64,000 nt of DNA from the NCBI RefSeq assembly GCF_006228125.1, contig NZ_VDFY01000138.1, positions 31,093-95,092 on the forward strand. Direction: 5' to 3'. The position numbers and the translations under genes are program-made. Shown here in pieces: positions 14,867 to 24,705 of this stretch. Origin of the DNA: Micromonospora orduensis. GTDB taxonomy: Bacteria > Actinomycetota > Actinomycetes > Mycobacteriales > Micromonosporaceae. The number at the start of each line of letters is the position of its first letter. The first letter of the stretch is position 1. The notes beneath the pieces are model-generated. The model searched no databases, had not been told where the DNA came from, and saw only the letters and a program-made list of their open reading frames with translations.

Positions 14867-17143
14867 ATGTGGCGTCCGCGTTTCCGATCGGACTACATAC
14901 CGGTGCGGCTGCCCGACGGTCCGCTCGTGGTGCTGGGGGAGACCCGCAGCCTGCTCGTCGACGATCCGGTCGCCGCCGACCTGGCCGACGAGCTCGACGG
15001 CGCCGCGCCGCTGGCCGACGTGGTGGCCCGGCTGGCCACCCGGCACCCGGTCGCCGCCGTCGCCACCGCCCTGGCTCGACTGCGCGACCACGGACTGCTG
15101 GTGTCCGGTCCGGCGCACACCTCGCCGGCCGAGGCCGCCGGCTGGGACGCCCGGGGTGTCCCGCCCGAGGCCGGGCGGCGCTGGATGGCCGGAGGTCCGG
15201 TGACCATCGTGGACCTCGGGGCGCCCCGGCTCGACGAAACCGCCGACGCGCTGCGCGCACTCGGCCTCGACGTCACGGTCGTCGGGCCGGACAGGCCCCA
15301 CCCCGACCCGGACACCGCCCAGGTGCTGGTGTTGCCGTCGTCGATGCTCGACCCCCGGCTGGCCCTGATCAACGAGCGGCACCTGGCCGCCGGCCGCGCG
15401 TGGACGCTGGCCCGGCCGCACGGCAACGTCGTCTTCCTCGGGCCGCACCTGGTGCCGGGCCGCACCGGCTGCTGGGCCTGCCTACGGCAACGCTGGCAGG
15501 AGAACGAGCAGGTGAACGCCTACCTCGGCGGGCAGGACCTGGCCGGTCCACCGCCGCAGCCCGGCCGGGCCGTCCTGCCCGGACTGGCCACCACGGCCGC
15601 CGGGCTGCTCGCCGCCGAACTCGCCGTGCTCGCCGTACGGGGCACCTCGCCCCGCCTCACCGGCCGGATGGTCGCCCTGGACACCCGGGACCTGAGCACG
15701 GAGAGCCACCAGCTGGTACGCCAGCCGCAGTGCCCCGCCTGCGGCGACCCGGACCTCGTCCGCAAGGCCGAACCACGGATCGACCTGCCTCCCAGCGGCG
15801 CCGAGCCCAGCCGGGCCGGCGACTCCCGGACCCGGGAACCCGCCGAGACGTACGCCGCGCTCGCCCACCACGTCAGCCGGTACCTGGGCGTGGTGAGCCG
15901 CCTGACCCCGCTGGAGGCGACCGACAACGGCGTCACCCACACCTACTCGGCCGGGCACAACTTCGCCCAGCCCCGCCAGCTCGCCGCCCTGCGCCGCAAC
16001 CTGCGCGGGCAGAGCGGCGGCAAGGGCCGCACCGACCTGCAGGCCCGGATGAGCGCGATCGGGGAGGCGGTGGAGCGCTACTGCGGGGTGTGGCGCGGCG
16101 ACCGTCCGGTGCACCGGGCGACCTACCGGCAGCTCGGCCCGGACCGCGCGGTGCACCTGGGGGAGCTGCTGCTGTTCTCCGATCGCCAGTACGCCGACCG
16201 GGACCGGCTCAACCGCGATCTCGGCCACCTGCACCGCGTTCCCCGACCGCTGCCGGACGAGGTGGAGCTGGACTGGACCACGGGCTGGTCGCTGACCCGG
16301 CAGGCGCCGCGCGAGCTGCCCGCCGCGCACTGCTGGTACGGGCATCCGGAGCTGGCCGGGCTCGGGGTGTGCTCGGCCGACTCGAACGGCTGCGCGGCCG
16401 GCGGCACCCTGTCCGAGGCGATCGTGCAGGGCTTCTGCGAACTCGTCGAACGCGACAGCGTGGCGCTGTGGTGGTACCACCGCTCCCGGATGCCCGGGGT
16501 GGACCTCGACTCGTTCGGCGACCCGTGGACCGCCGCCTGCGTCGATCACCACGCCACCGCCCTGGGCCGTGAGCTGTGGGCCCTCGACCTGACCGCCGAC
16601 CTCGGCGTACCCGCGTTCGCGGCGGTGTCCCGACGGGCCGACGGTGGGCCGGAGGACGTCCTTGTCGGCTTCGGCGCGCACCTGGACGCGCGGGTCGCGC
16701 TGACCCGGGCGCTCACCGAGGTGAACCAGTTCCTGCCCGCGGTTCCCGGGCCGACCTCCGCGCGCAACAGGTACGGCGTCGACGACCCGGACACCGCGCG
16801 CTGGTTCGGCACCGTGCGGGTGGCCGACGAGCCCTGGCTGTCTCCCGACCCGGCCCGGCCGCCGCGCACCGCCGCCGACCACCCGGCGCTGACCACCGGC
16901 GACGTCGGGGACGACGTGCGGCACTGCGTACGCCGGGCGGAGCGGGCCGGCCTCGAGGTGATCGTCGTCGACCAGTCCCGTCCGGATGTCGACCTGGCGG
17001 TGGTGAAGGTCGTCGTGCCGGGTCTGCGGCACTTCTGGCGCCGTCTCGGCCCCGGCCGGCTGTGGGACGTGCCGGCCCGCCTCGGCCGGAGCCCGGTGGC
17101 CGCCGACGAGGCGTCGGCCAATCCGCTGAACGTCTTCTTCTAG
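14867..17143 (+). CDS. Fused E1-like/YcaO cyclodehydratase (TOMM biosynthesis)
   Basis: A 758-residue fused azoline-forming enzyme. The N-terminal third is a leader-binding and E1/ocin-ThiF-like domain with zinc cysteine pairs (GCWACLRQRW near 205 and QCPACGD near 290). The C-terminal YcaO domain shows both ATP-binding signatures, SAIGEAVERYCG near 400 and SNGCAAGGTLSEAIVQGFCELVERD near 505. YcaO enzymes use ATP to activate the backbone amide so Cys, Ser or Thr cyclise to azolines. The C-terminus ends NPLNVFF rather than the PxPxP of many cyclodehydratases. ATG 14867 has GGGAGGAAG directly upstream. With the SagB gene it fits azole installation on precursor A. Confidence 0.88.
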   Translation: MWRPRFRSDYIPVRLPDGPLVVLGETRSLLVDDPVAADLADELDGAAPLADVVARLATRHPVAAVATALARLRDHGLLVSGPAHTSPAEAAGWDARGVPPEAGRRWMAGGPVTIVDLGAPRLDETADALRALGLDVTVVGPDRPHPDPDTAQVLVLPSSMLDPRLALINERHLAAGRAWTLARPHGNVVFLGPHLVPGRTGCWACLRQRWQENEQVNAYLGGQDLAGPPPQPGRAVLPGLATTAAGLLAAELAVLAVRGTSPRLTGRMVALDTRDLSTESHQLVRQPQCPACGDPDLVRKAEPRIDLPPSGAEPSRAGDSRTREPAETYAALAHHVSRYLGVVSRLTPLEATDNGVTHTYSAGHNFAQPRQLAALRRNLRGQSGGKGRTDLQARMSAIGEAVERYCGVWRGDRPVHRATYRQLGPDRAVHLGELLLFSDRQYADRDRLNRDLGHLHRVPRPLPDEVELDWTTGWSLTRQAPRELPAAHCWYGHPELAGLGVCSADSNGCAAGGTLSEAIVQGFCELVERDSVALWWYHRSRMPGVDLDSFGDPWTAACVDHHATALGRELWALDLTADLGVPAFAAVSRRADGGPEDVLVGFGAHLDARVALTRALTEVNQFLPAVPGPTSARNRYGVDDPDTARWFGTVRVADEPWLSPDPARPPRTAADHPALTTGDVGDDVRHCVRRAERAGLEVIVVDQSRPDVDLAVVKVVVPGLRHFWRRLGPGRLWDVPARLGRSPVAADEASANPLNVFF

Positions 17144-17158
17144 TGAGGGGATGCGCAG

Positions 17159-17200
17159 ATGACCAGCAGGGTGGACCCGGTCGGCCGGTGGCCGTCGTGA
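17159..17200 (+). other. Thirteen-codon ORF coupled to the SagB start
   Basis: ATG 17159 opens a 13-codon frame (MTSRVDPVGRWPS) ending in a TGA that overlaps the GTG at 17197 as GTGA. GAGGGG lies upstream of the short frame, while the SagB start itself lacks a ribosome site. This looks like a translational-coupling leader. It may also mark a sequencing indel near the SagB start. Confidence 0.35.
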
Positions 17201-18648
17201 GCGGCGCCGTCGGCGGTCCGCCGATCCAGGATTCGTACCGGCTGCGCCGCGACGCGGAGCTGCGGGTCGGTGAGGACGGCTCGCTGACCCTGCGGCAGAC
17301 CCGCTTCCAGCTCACCCTTGAGCATCCGGGGATGGGCCGGCGGGCGCTGCTGCTGCGGCTCGCCGCCGACTGGGTCGGCGACGTCGAGGTGGGCCGACTG
17401 ATCAGCGGCCTGGAGGGGGAGAGCCGGGTGCTGCCGGCGCAGTTGCTGCTGCGGCGGCTGCTCGCCCACTCCTGGCTGGAGCGTCGCGTCCAGGTCGACG
17501 ACCGGGCGCTGCTCGACCTGGTGCCCACCGGCCTGGGACGGGGCAGCCTCCCGGAGAGCCGCCCGCACACCCCGGGGGCCCGCTACCGGCTCTCCCGCTT
17601 CGCCACCCTCCAGCACGAACGGGGCATGCTGGTGGCCGCGTCGTCGCTGAGCACCCTCACCGTCGGCTGCGCCGACGCCACACTCGGCGCGGTGCTGGCC
17701 GCCGCCGTGCCGGGCGTCCGGCCCGACACGGTGGCCCGCACGCTCGGCGTACCCGCCGAGGCCGCCGGCCGGGTGCTGGACGAGTTGGCCACCGCCCGGA
17801 TCCTGGTCACCGACACCGAGTTCGAGGCGGAGCGCGACGACGCGCCGCTGGCCTACTGGTCGCCGGAGGAGCTGCGGCTGCACCAACGCTCCCGGGCCGG
17901 CGGCCACGCGCTGCCGGTGGGCGGCACCTACCGGATGCGGGAGCGCTTCGCCCCGCAACCGCTGCGCCGCCCGTACGACGGGGGCCGGGCGGTCGAGCTG
18001 CCGTTGCCGGACCTGGCGACGATCGCCAAGGCGGACCCGGCGTTCAGTCAGGTCGTCGCGGACCGGCGCACCGTGCGCGACCACGACGGGGCGCCGCTGC
18101 CCCTGGAGCGGCTGGCGGAATTCCTGTACCGGTCGCAGCACACCACAGCTGTCGGCGAGGCCGGCGGACAGGAGGTCGGCCACCGGCCCTACCCGGGCGG
18201 CGGCGGGGTCTACGAGCTGGAGATCTATCCGCTGGTCGCCCGCTGCGCCGGGCTCGACCCGGGGCTCTACCACTACGACGCGGTCGGGCACCGGCTGGAG
18301 CCGGTCGCCGTCTGGGGAGCGGCAGCCGACCGGCTGCTGGCGTACGCCCGGGCGGCCGGCGCCATGCCCCGGCCGCCGCAGACGGTCCTGGTGGTCACCG
18401 CCCGGGTCCAGCGGCTCATGTGGAAGTACGAAGGGATGAGCTACGCCATGATTCTCAAGGACGCGGGTGTGCTGACCCAGCAGATGTATCTCGTCGCCAC
18501 CGCCATGGGGCTGGCGCCGTGCGCCCTGGGCGCCGGGGACTCCCAGGCCTTCGCCGAGTTGTCCGGCCTCGATCCGCTTGTCGAGCCGAGCGTCGCCGAC
18601 TTCCTGCTCGGCTCGCGCCGCGCCGCCGACGGAGGGGGCCGGCCGTGA
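17197..18648 (+). CDS. SagB-type FMN-dependent azoline dehydrogenase
   Basis: A 483-residue protein. The C-terminal 220 residues are a SagB/McbC nitroreductase-fold domain: RRTVRDHDGAPLPLERLAEFLY, then PYPGGGGVYELEIYPLV, and the late KDAGVLTQQMYLVATAMGLAPCALG block that packs on FMN. These enzymes oxidise azolines to aromatic azoles. The N-terminal 250 residues have winged-helix-like segments seen in SagB proteins of actinomycetes and may contact the leader. The in-frame starts are GTG 17197 and GTG 17188; I take 17197 because it overlaps the 13-codon frame. The stop overlaps the next gene by four bases. It partners the cyclodehydratase at 14867. Confidence 0.85.
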   Translation: MSGAVGGPPIQDSYRLRRDAELRVGEDGSLTLRQTRFQLTLEHPGMGRRALLLRLAADWVGDVEVGRLISGLEGESRVLPAQLLLRRLLAHSWLERRVQVDDRALLDLVPTGLGRGSLPESRPHTPGARYRLSRFATLQHERGMLVAASSLSTLTVGCADATLGAVLAAAVPGVRPDTVARTLGVPAEAAGRVLDELATARILVTDTEFEAERDDAPLAYWSPEELRLHQRSRAGGHALPVGGTYRMRERFAPQPLRRPYDGGRAVELPLPDLATIAKADPAFSQVVADRRTVRDHDGAPLPLERLAEFLYRSQHTTAVGEAGGQEVGHRPYPGGGGVYELEIYPLVARCAGLDPGLYHYDAVGHRLEPVAVWGAAADRLLAYARAAGAMPRPPQTVLVVTARVQRLMWKYEGMSYAMILKDAGVLTQQMYLVATAMGLAPCALGAGDSQAFAELSGLDPLVEPSVADFLLGSRRAADGGGRP

Positions 18649-19454
18649 AGTTCCGGCGGCAGGCGCTGCGCCAACTGGAGGCGCCCGAGCAGCTGGACCG
18701 GGCGGTCCGGCTGACCACAGTGCCGAACTGGCTGGCCACCACCGCGCTGGTCATCGTCGTGGTCGCCGCCGGCGTCTGGTCGGTGCGCACGGTGGTGCCC
18801 CGGACCGTCGAGGCGGCCGGGGTGCTCATCCACTCCAACGGGATCTCCGCCCTCGACGCGCTCGACAGCGGTCAGGTCACCAAGGTGTGGGCGTCACCGC
18901 ACCAGCGGGTGACCAAGGGCACGCCCCTGTACAGCCTGCGCGGTATGGACGGCAAGGTGCGGGTGGAGAACGCGCCGGGTGACGCGTACGTCGTGGCCTG
19001 GCTCGTCTCGGAGGGCGAGCTCGTCACCCCGGGTACGCACCTGGCCGACCTGGAACGGCTCGACACCGCCGGGGACGAGTTGCAGGCCGTCGTCTACGCC
19101 CCGGCCGTCGCCGCGCCGCTGCTGCAACCCGGCGTACCCGTCGAGGTGGCCGCCGCGGCGGCGCCCCGCAACGTGTTCGGCACCCTGGCCGGCCGGGTGA
19201 CCACCGTCGGCGCGTTTCCGGAGACCGAGGCCTCGCTGCGCGCCTTCCTGGGCACCGGGCCGGACGTCCGGCGGCTGCTCGCCGACGGCAGCGTGGTCCG
19301 GGTGACCGTCACCCTGGAACCCGACCCGGCCGCCCCGGGTGGCCTGCGCTGGACCAAGTCCCCGCCGCCGTTCCAGCTCAACTCGGCAAGCGAGGTCACC
19401 GCCTGGTTCACCGTGGACAGGGAACACCCCATCGACTGGTTGCTGCGGCGATGA
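18645..19454 (+). CDS. HlyD-like membrane fusion protein (NHLM secretion system)
   Basis: A 269-residue protein with one N-terminal membrane segment (residues about 26-45, LATTALVIVVVAAGVWSV) and a periplasmic-adaptor-like beta/lipoyl region (GQVTKVWASPHQRVTKGTPLYSL and a second half with ENAPGDAYVVAWLVSEGELVTPGTHLADL). The form matches the short HlyD-like proteins that accompany NHLM-type bacteriocin exporters. In a Gram-positive cell it would join the two ABC transporters rather than reach an outer membrane. The GTG start has GGAGGGGG upstream and overlaps the SagB stop; its own stop overlaps the next start (ATGA), so the export genes are one transcript with SagB. Confidence 0.82.
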   Translation: MKFRRQALRQLEAPEQLDRAVRLTTVPNWLATTALVIVVVAAGVWSVRTVVPRTVEAAGVLIHSNGISALDALDSGQVTKVWASPHQRVTKGTPLYSLRGMDGKVRVENAPGDAYVVAWLVSEGELVTPGTHLADLERLDTAGDELQAVVYAPAVAAPLLQPGVPVEVAAAAAPRNVFGTLAGRVTTVGAFPETEASLRAFLGTGPDVRRLLADGSVVRVTVTLEPDPAAPGGLRWTKSPPPFQLNSASEVTAWFTVDREHPIDWLLRR

Positions 19455-21634
19455 GCGCCCCGCCGATCGCGGCCACCGGCGCGCCGGAGCTGCCCAGGAT
19501 CCGCCGCCGACGCGTCCGTACGCCCACCCTGATCCAGATGGAGGCGGTGGAGTGCGGCGCCGCCGCGCTCGGGATCCTGCTCGCCCACCACGGTCGGCAC
19601 GTACCCCTGGAGGAGTTGCGCCGGGTGTGCGGGGTGAGCCGGGACGGCTCCACCGCGGCCACAGTGCTCAAGGGCGCCCGCCGGTACGGGATGGTGGCCA
19701 AGGGTTTCCAGATGGACCTGGCGGGCCTGGCCACCGTGGCGCTGCCCGCGGTGCTGTTCTGGCGGTTCGAGCACTTCGTGGTGCTGGAGGGGCTCGGCCG
19801 CAAGGTCTTCATCAACGATCCGGCCACCGGCCCCCGGGCGGTGAGCTGGGAGGAGTTCGACGGCGCCTTCACCGGCATCGTGCTCACCATGGAGCCCGGC
19901 CCGGAGTTCCGGCCGGGCGGCACCCGCTACCGGCTGCTCCGGGCGCTGGCGCAGCGGTGGCGTGGACCGGGCTCGGCGATCGCGCAGATGCTGCTGCTGG
20001 GCCTGCTGATCGCCGTGGTCGGTCTGACCATCCCGGTGATGGCCAAGGTCTTCGTCGACCGGGTGCTGCTCCAGGAGGATCGGGCCGCGTTCGCCGGCCT
20101 GGTGGCGGCGGTGGCGGTGGCCACCGGGCTGACCTTCCTGGCCAGCCTGCTCCAGCAACGCCTGACCGTACGCGCGGAGACGGCGCTCGCCCTGGGCAGC
20201 GCCGCCCGGTTCTTCCGACATCTGCTGCGGCTGCCGCCGACGTTCTTCGACCAACGGCAGGCCGCCGACCTCAGCCAGCGGGTCCGCGGCAACGAGGTGG
20301 TCGCCGAGGTGCTCACCCGCCGGGCGGCCACCACAGTGGTGGACACCGGCCTGGTGCTGGCGTACGGGGCGTTGCTCTGCCAGTACGACCTGCTGCTCGG
20401 ACTGTGCGCGATGGTCCTCGCCGGGCTGAACGTCAGCGTGCTGCGCTACGTCGCCTCGACCCGGTCGACAGCCGTCGCCGGGCTCCAGGCGGACCGCAGC
20501 AAACTGGTGACCACCGTGTACACCACCGTCCAGATGATCGAGACGGTGAAGGCCGGCGGCGAGGAGGAACGCGCCGTGGCCCGGTTCGCGGCGCGCCACG
20601 CCACCGTCGCCAGCCGCCAGCAGCGGCTCGGGGTGCCCACCGCGGTGCTCTCGGTCCTGCCGGCGTTCCTCGCCTCGGGAACGACGGCGGTGCTGCTGGG
20701 ACTGGGGAGCCGGCAGGTGGTGGCGGAGGCGATGAGCGTCGGCGTGCTGGTCGGCATGCAGAGCCTGGCCGCCGCGATGAACCGGCCGTTGGGCAACCTG
20801 ACCGCGCTGGGCTCGCGGCTGCAGGACATGAGCGCCGACCTGAACCGGCTGCGTGACGTGGAGCAGTACCCGCTGCCGTCGGCCGGGGACCGTCCGGCCC
20901 CACCGTTGACGCCGATGGAGGGGCATCTGCGCATCGAGGACGTCACCTTCGGCTACAACCCGCTGGGCCGTCCACTGCTGGAGAACTTCACCCTGGACCT
21001 GCCGCCGGGCGCCCGGGTGGCGCTCGTCGGGCGATCCGGCAGCGGCAAGTCGACGGTGGGCCGGCTGGTCGCCGGGCTCTACCGCCCGTGGACCGGCCGG
21101 GTCACCGTGGACGGACTCGAACGCTCGGACGCCGACGACGGACTCTGGGCGGCCACCGTCGCCATCGTGGACCAGGACCAGCGGCTGTTCGAGGGGACGG
21201 TCCGCGACAACGTCACGATGTGGGACCTCACGGTCGCGGACGAGGACGTGGTGACCGCGCTTACCGACGCGTGCCTGTACGACGAGGTCGCCGCCCGCCC
21301 GGGTGGCCTGGCCAGCCCGGTGCGGGAGAACGCCCGCAACTTCTCCGGCGGGCAGCGGCAGCGGCTCGAGATCGCCCGCGCGCTCGTCCGCGATCCCCGG
21401 GTGCTGGTGCTCGACGAGGCCACCAGCGCGTTGGACGCCGAGACCGAACGCCGTATCGACATGCACCTGCGCCGGCGGGGCGCGACCTGCCTGATCGTGG
21501 CCCACCGCCTGTCCACGGTCCGCGACTGCGACCTGATCGTCGTGCTGGACGGCGGTCGCGAGGTGGAACGCGGCACCCACGAGCAACTGGTCGCCCGGGA
21601 CGGGACGTACGCGCGCCTGGTCCGGGACCAGTGA
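19451..21634 (+). CDS. NHLM ABC transporter with C39 leader peptidase
   Basis: A 727-residue bifunctional exporter. The N-terminal C39 peptidase has its full triad: Cys35 in VECGAAALGIL, His108 in FEHFVVLEG and Asp123 in INDPATGPR. A six-helix transmembrane domain follows (about 160-460), then the ATPase with Walker A VGRSGSGKST, signature NFSGGQRQRLEIARAL and Walker B VLVLDEATSALD. C39 peptidases cut leaders after double-glycine-type sites during export. Both precursors end their leaders at residues 106/107 in AG or GG, which fits. It is coupled to the HlyD-like gene upstream and 25 bases before the second transporter. Confidence 0.9.
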   Translation: MSAPPIAATGAPELPRIRRRRVRTPTLIQMEAVECGAAALGILLAHHGRHVPLEELRRVCGVSRDGSTAATVLKGARRYGMVAKGFQMDLAGLATVALPAVLFWRFEHFVVLEGLGRKVFINDPATGPRAVSWEEFDGAFTGIVLTMEPGPEFRPGGTRYRLLRALAQRWRGPGSAIAQMLLLGLLIAVVGLTIPVMAKVFVDRVLLQEDRAAFAGLVAAVAVATGLTFLASLLQQRLTVRAETALALGSAARFFRHLLRLPPTFFDQRQAADLSQRVRGNEVVAEVLTRRAATTVVDTGLVLAYGALLCQYDLLLGLCAMVLAGLNVSVLRYVASTRSTAVAGLQADRSKLVTTVYTTVQMIETVKAGGEEERAVARFAARHATVASRQQRLGVPTAVLSVLPAFLASGTTAVLLGLGSRQVVAEAMSVGVLVGMQSLAAAMNRPLGNLTALGSRLQDMSADLNRLRDVEQYPLPSAGDRPAPPLTPMEGHLRIEDVTFGYNPLGRPLLENFTLDLPPGARVALVGRSGSGKSTVGRLVAGLYRPWTGRVTVDGLERSDADDGLWAATVAIVDQDQRLFEGTVRDNVTMWDLTVADEDVVTALTDACLYDEVAARPGGLASPVRENARNFSGGQRQRLEIARALVRDPRVLVLDEATSALDAETERRIDMHLRRRGATCLIVAHRLSTVRDCDLIVVLDGGREVERGTHEQLVARDGTYARLVRDQ

Positions 21635-21659
21635 CCACGACGATCCGAGGGAGACGCTG

Positions 21660-24600
21660 ATGAGCGGCGCGGTGCAGGAGCCCCCGGCCGGCCACCTGAT
21701 CGGCTTCTGCGCCGACGGCGTACGCCAGGTCTGCCGTCTGGACGACCCGGTGGCCGGCTGGCTGGTGACCGGTGGCGAGGCCGACCTGTTCGCGGTGCGC
21801 CGGGCCGGGCTGAGCCCGTCGCGCCGGCACCACGTGGCCCGGCTGCCCGCGGGGGGCCTCGTGCCGACGTCCACCGCGATCGGCGCGTGGCAGTTGATCC
21901 TGGTGCCGCTGCCCGGCACGGAGCTGCGCGCTCTGCCCCAACCTCACCTGTCCCTGCTGGAGCGGCACGTCCGGCTCGGTCGCCCGGCGGACGGGGGGCG
22001 GTCGTCGCGGGCGCGGGCCGCCGCGACGGAGCTGGTCGAGGCGGTGGACCTGGTGCTGGTCACCATCGCCGACGCCCTGCGTCGCGGGCAGGCGCCCCGG
22101 GAGGCGTCCACCCTCAGCGGCCGCGAGATCGTCTCGCTGGCGCAGGGGAGCGCCCTCACCTCCACCGGGGGCGCCTGGTGGCTGCGCAGCGCCGGCGGAC
22201 TGCTGCGCCGCAACGACGGTGGCCCGGTGGAGATGTCGGGGGATCGGGAGCTGCTGCTGGTTGTCGAGCGGGACTGGGTGGTGGCCGAGTCGCCGTGCGC
22301 GGTGGAGAGCCACGGCAGCTGGGACCTGCTGGTCACCGGTCAGCTCCGCACGGCCGTCGACCAGCACGTGGTCCGACTGCTGCGGATGGTGGAGACCCGG
22401 ATCGAGGAGGCCGACGCGGCCGTGCTGAACGCCGTACGGCGGCGCCGGCAGGTCGACGCCGCGGTGCTCGCCGCCGCGGCCCGCCGGTCGATCGGGGTGA
22501 TCGGCGCCGGCGGCGCCGCTCCGGTTCCGGACACCGAGCAGGGCTTCGACAGGTACGGGCGGGCGGCCTCGGTGGTCCGGGTGGTCACCGAGGGGATGGG
22601 CAGCCCGGTCAACGAGCCGGCCGACCGCAGCCGCGCGCCACTTGACGACCGGGCGGCGGTGCGGGCGGTGTCCCGGGCGTCCAGCCTGTTCCTGCGCGAG
22701 TTGCACCTGCCGCAGCGGTGGTGGCGGCGGGACCTCGGGCCGCTGGTGGGGTGGCGCACCGGCGACGACCCGGAGCGCGCCGTCGCGGTGCCGCTGGTGT
22801 TCCGCCGGGGCCGCTACCACCACGTCGACCCGGACACCCGGGCGTACGGGCCGGTCGACGCGACGGTGGCCGCGACGTTCGCCGCCGAGGCGACACAGGT
22901 GCAGGCGCCGCTGCCGCCGACCGCCCGGATGCGCCACCTGGTGCGGGCCGGGCTCGTCGGCGCGTCCCGTGACGTACGGGGCCTGCTGGTCGCCGCCGCC
23001 TGCGTGGCGCTGCTGGGCCTGGGCGTGCCGCTGGCCACCGGCGAGGTGCTCGGGCAGTTGGCCCGCCAGGGCGAGGTGAACGGCCTGTTCGGCTTCCTCG
23101 CGCTGATGCTCAGCGCCGCGGTGGTCGCGGGGCTGGTCGGGGTGGTGCAGAACCTGCGGCTGCTGCGGTTGGACGGGCGGTTGCAGTCCGGGGCGCAGCT
23201 GGCGATCTGGGACCGGCTCATGCGCCTGCCGGCCCGGTTCTTCACCAGTCGCAGCAGCGGTGAGATCGCCAACTCGATGTTGGGGATCTCGTTTGTCGGT
23301 GAGGCGTTGAGCGCACTGCTGCCGCAGCTCGTCTCGGCGGGCGCGACAGTCGCGGTGACCCTCGGCATGCTCCTGGTGGTCGAGCCGGTGCTCGGCCTGT
23401 GGGGGGCGGGCATCGTCGCCGTCACCCTGCTGACCTTCGGCGCGTTCGCCGTCCTGATCGTGCGTCAGCAGCGGTCCGCGCTGCCGGCCGAGCACCGGGC
23501 GGCGGCGATGACCAACCAGCTGCTCGGCGGCATCGTCAAGATCAAGCTGGCGTCCGCCGAGGCCCGCGCCCACGCCCGCTGGTCGGAGGTGGCCGCGGCG
23601 GCCCGGGCGACGCTGCAACGGGTCCGGCAGAGCCAGGCGGGCCTGGTCGCCTTCGCCACCGTGCTCCCGATCGCCGGTCAACTGGTCCTGTTCGCCGTGC
23701 TGATGGGGCCGCTGGCAGGTCGGGTCCCGCCGGGCGACTTCTTCGTCCTCAACGTCGGCTTCGCGATGCTGCTCGGCGCGCTGCTGGTGCTGACGTCGGC
23801 CGGGGTCGAGGTGATCGCGGCGGTGCCCCGGCTGGGCAGCCTGCGCGAGATCCTGCGCGCCGACCCCGAGGCGCGCCCGGACCTGGTCGACCCGGGCGAG
23901 CTGCGCGGCGAGGTCGCGCTGCACCGGGTCACCTTCGCCTACCAGCCGGACGAGCCGCCGGTGCTCGTCGACATCGACCTGCACGTGCGCCCGGGTGAGT
24001 TCGTCGCCGTCGTCGGACCGAGCGGCTGCGGAAAGTCCACACTGCTGCGGCTGCTGCTCGGGTTCGAACGCCAGCAGCAGGGCGCGGTGCTCTACGACGG
24101 CCAGGACCTCTGCGAACTCGACGTGCACGCGGTCCGCCGCCAGTGCGGGGTGGTCCTGCAGGACGGGCAGCTCTTCGCCGGCTCGGTACGGGACAACATC
24201 TGCGGCGCCGGCAGCTACCCCCTGGACCAGGTCTGGGAGGCGGCGCGGATGGCCGGCCTCGCCGACGACCTGGAGGCGCTGCCGATGGGGATGAGCACCA
24301 TGGTGCCGTTCGGCGGGGGGACGCTCTCGGTCGGGCAGCGCCAGCGGGTGCTGATCGCCCGCGCGCTGGCTCCCCGGCCCCGGATCATCTTCCTCGACGA
24401 GGCGACGAGCGCCCTGGACAACCGGACCCAGGAGGTGGTCACCCGCAGCACCGCGGCCCTGGCCGCGACGCGGGTGGTCATCGCCCACCGGGTGTCCACG
24501 GTCCGGGCGGCGGACACCATCGTGGTCCTCGACGAGGGGCGGATCGTGCAGCGGGGCAGCTACGACGAGTTGATGGAGCAGCCCGACGGGCTGTTCCACC

Positions 24601-24695
24601 GGTTGGCGCGGCGGCAACTGCTCACCGAGCCGCGACGGCCGGACGCGGTGGTCGAGCAGAGCCGGCAGCCGGACGGGCAGCCCGCGACGAGCTGA
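21660..24695 (+). CDS. NHLM ABC transporter permease/ATPase without peptidase
   Basis: A 1011-residue transporter. About 300 N-terminal residues form a non-peptidase domain of the kind found in the second NHLM transporter (IGFCADGVRQVCRLDDPVAGWLVTGGEADLFAV), followed by an ill-defined linker, transmembrane helices (about 435-710) and an ATPase domain with Walker A VGPSGCGKST, signature LSVGQRQRVLIARAL and Walker B IIFLDEATSALD. In NHLM systems such a protein is thought to pair with the C39-containing transporter. The ATG has GAGGGAGA upstream. It ends 11 bases from the convergent MerR gene with no terminator between. Confidence 0.88.
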   Translation: MSGAVQEPPAGHLIGFCADGVRQVCRLDDPVAGWLVTGGEADLFAVRRAGLSPSRRHHVARLPAGGLVPTSTAIGAWQLILVPLPGTELRALPQPHLSLLERHVRLGRPADGGRSSRARAAATELVEAVDLVLVTIADALRRGQAPREASTLSGREIVSLAQGSALTSTGGAWWLRSAGGLLRRNDGGPVEMSGDRELLLVVERDWVVAESPCAVESHGSWDLLVTGQLRTAVDQHVVRLLRMVETRIEEADAAVLNAVRRRRQVDAAVLAAAARRSIGVIGAGGAAPVPDTEQGFDRYGRAASVVRVVTEGMGSPVNEPADRSRAPLDDRAAVRAVSRASSLFLRELHLPQRWWRRDLGPLVGWRTGDDPERAVAVPLVFRRGRYHHVDPDTRAYGPVDATVAATFAAEATQVQAPLPPTARMRHLVRAGLVGASRDVRGLLVAAACVALLGLGVPLATGEVLGQLARQGEVNGLFGFLALMLSAAVVAGLVGVVQNLRLLRLDGRLQSGAQLAIWDRLMRLPARFFTSRSSGEIANSMLGISFVGEALSALLPQLVSAGATVAVTLGMLLVVEPVLGLWGAGIVAVTLLTFGAFAVLIVRQQRSALPAEHRAAAMTNQLLGGIVKIKLASAEARAHARWSEVAAAARATLQRVRQSQAGLVAFATVLPIAGQLVLFAVLMGPLAGRVPPGDFFVLNVGFAMLLGALLVLTSAGVEVIAAVPRLGSLREILRADPEARPDLVDPGELRGEVALHRVTFAYQPDEPPVLVDIDLHVRPGEFVAVVGPSGCGKSTLLRLLLGFERQQQGAVLYDGQDLCELDVHAVRRQCGVVLQDGQLFAGSVRDNICGAGSYPLDQVWEAARMAGLADDLEALPMGMSTMVPFGGGTLSVGQRQRVLIARALAPRPRIIFLDEATSALDNRTQEVVTRSTAALAATRVVIAHRVSTVRAADTIVVLDEGRIVQRGSYDELMEQPDGLFHRLARRQLLTEPRRPDAVVEQSRQPDGQPATS

Positions 24696-24705
24696 CGGGA
24701 GCCGG

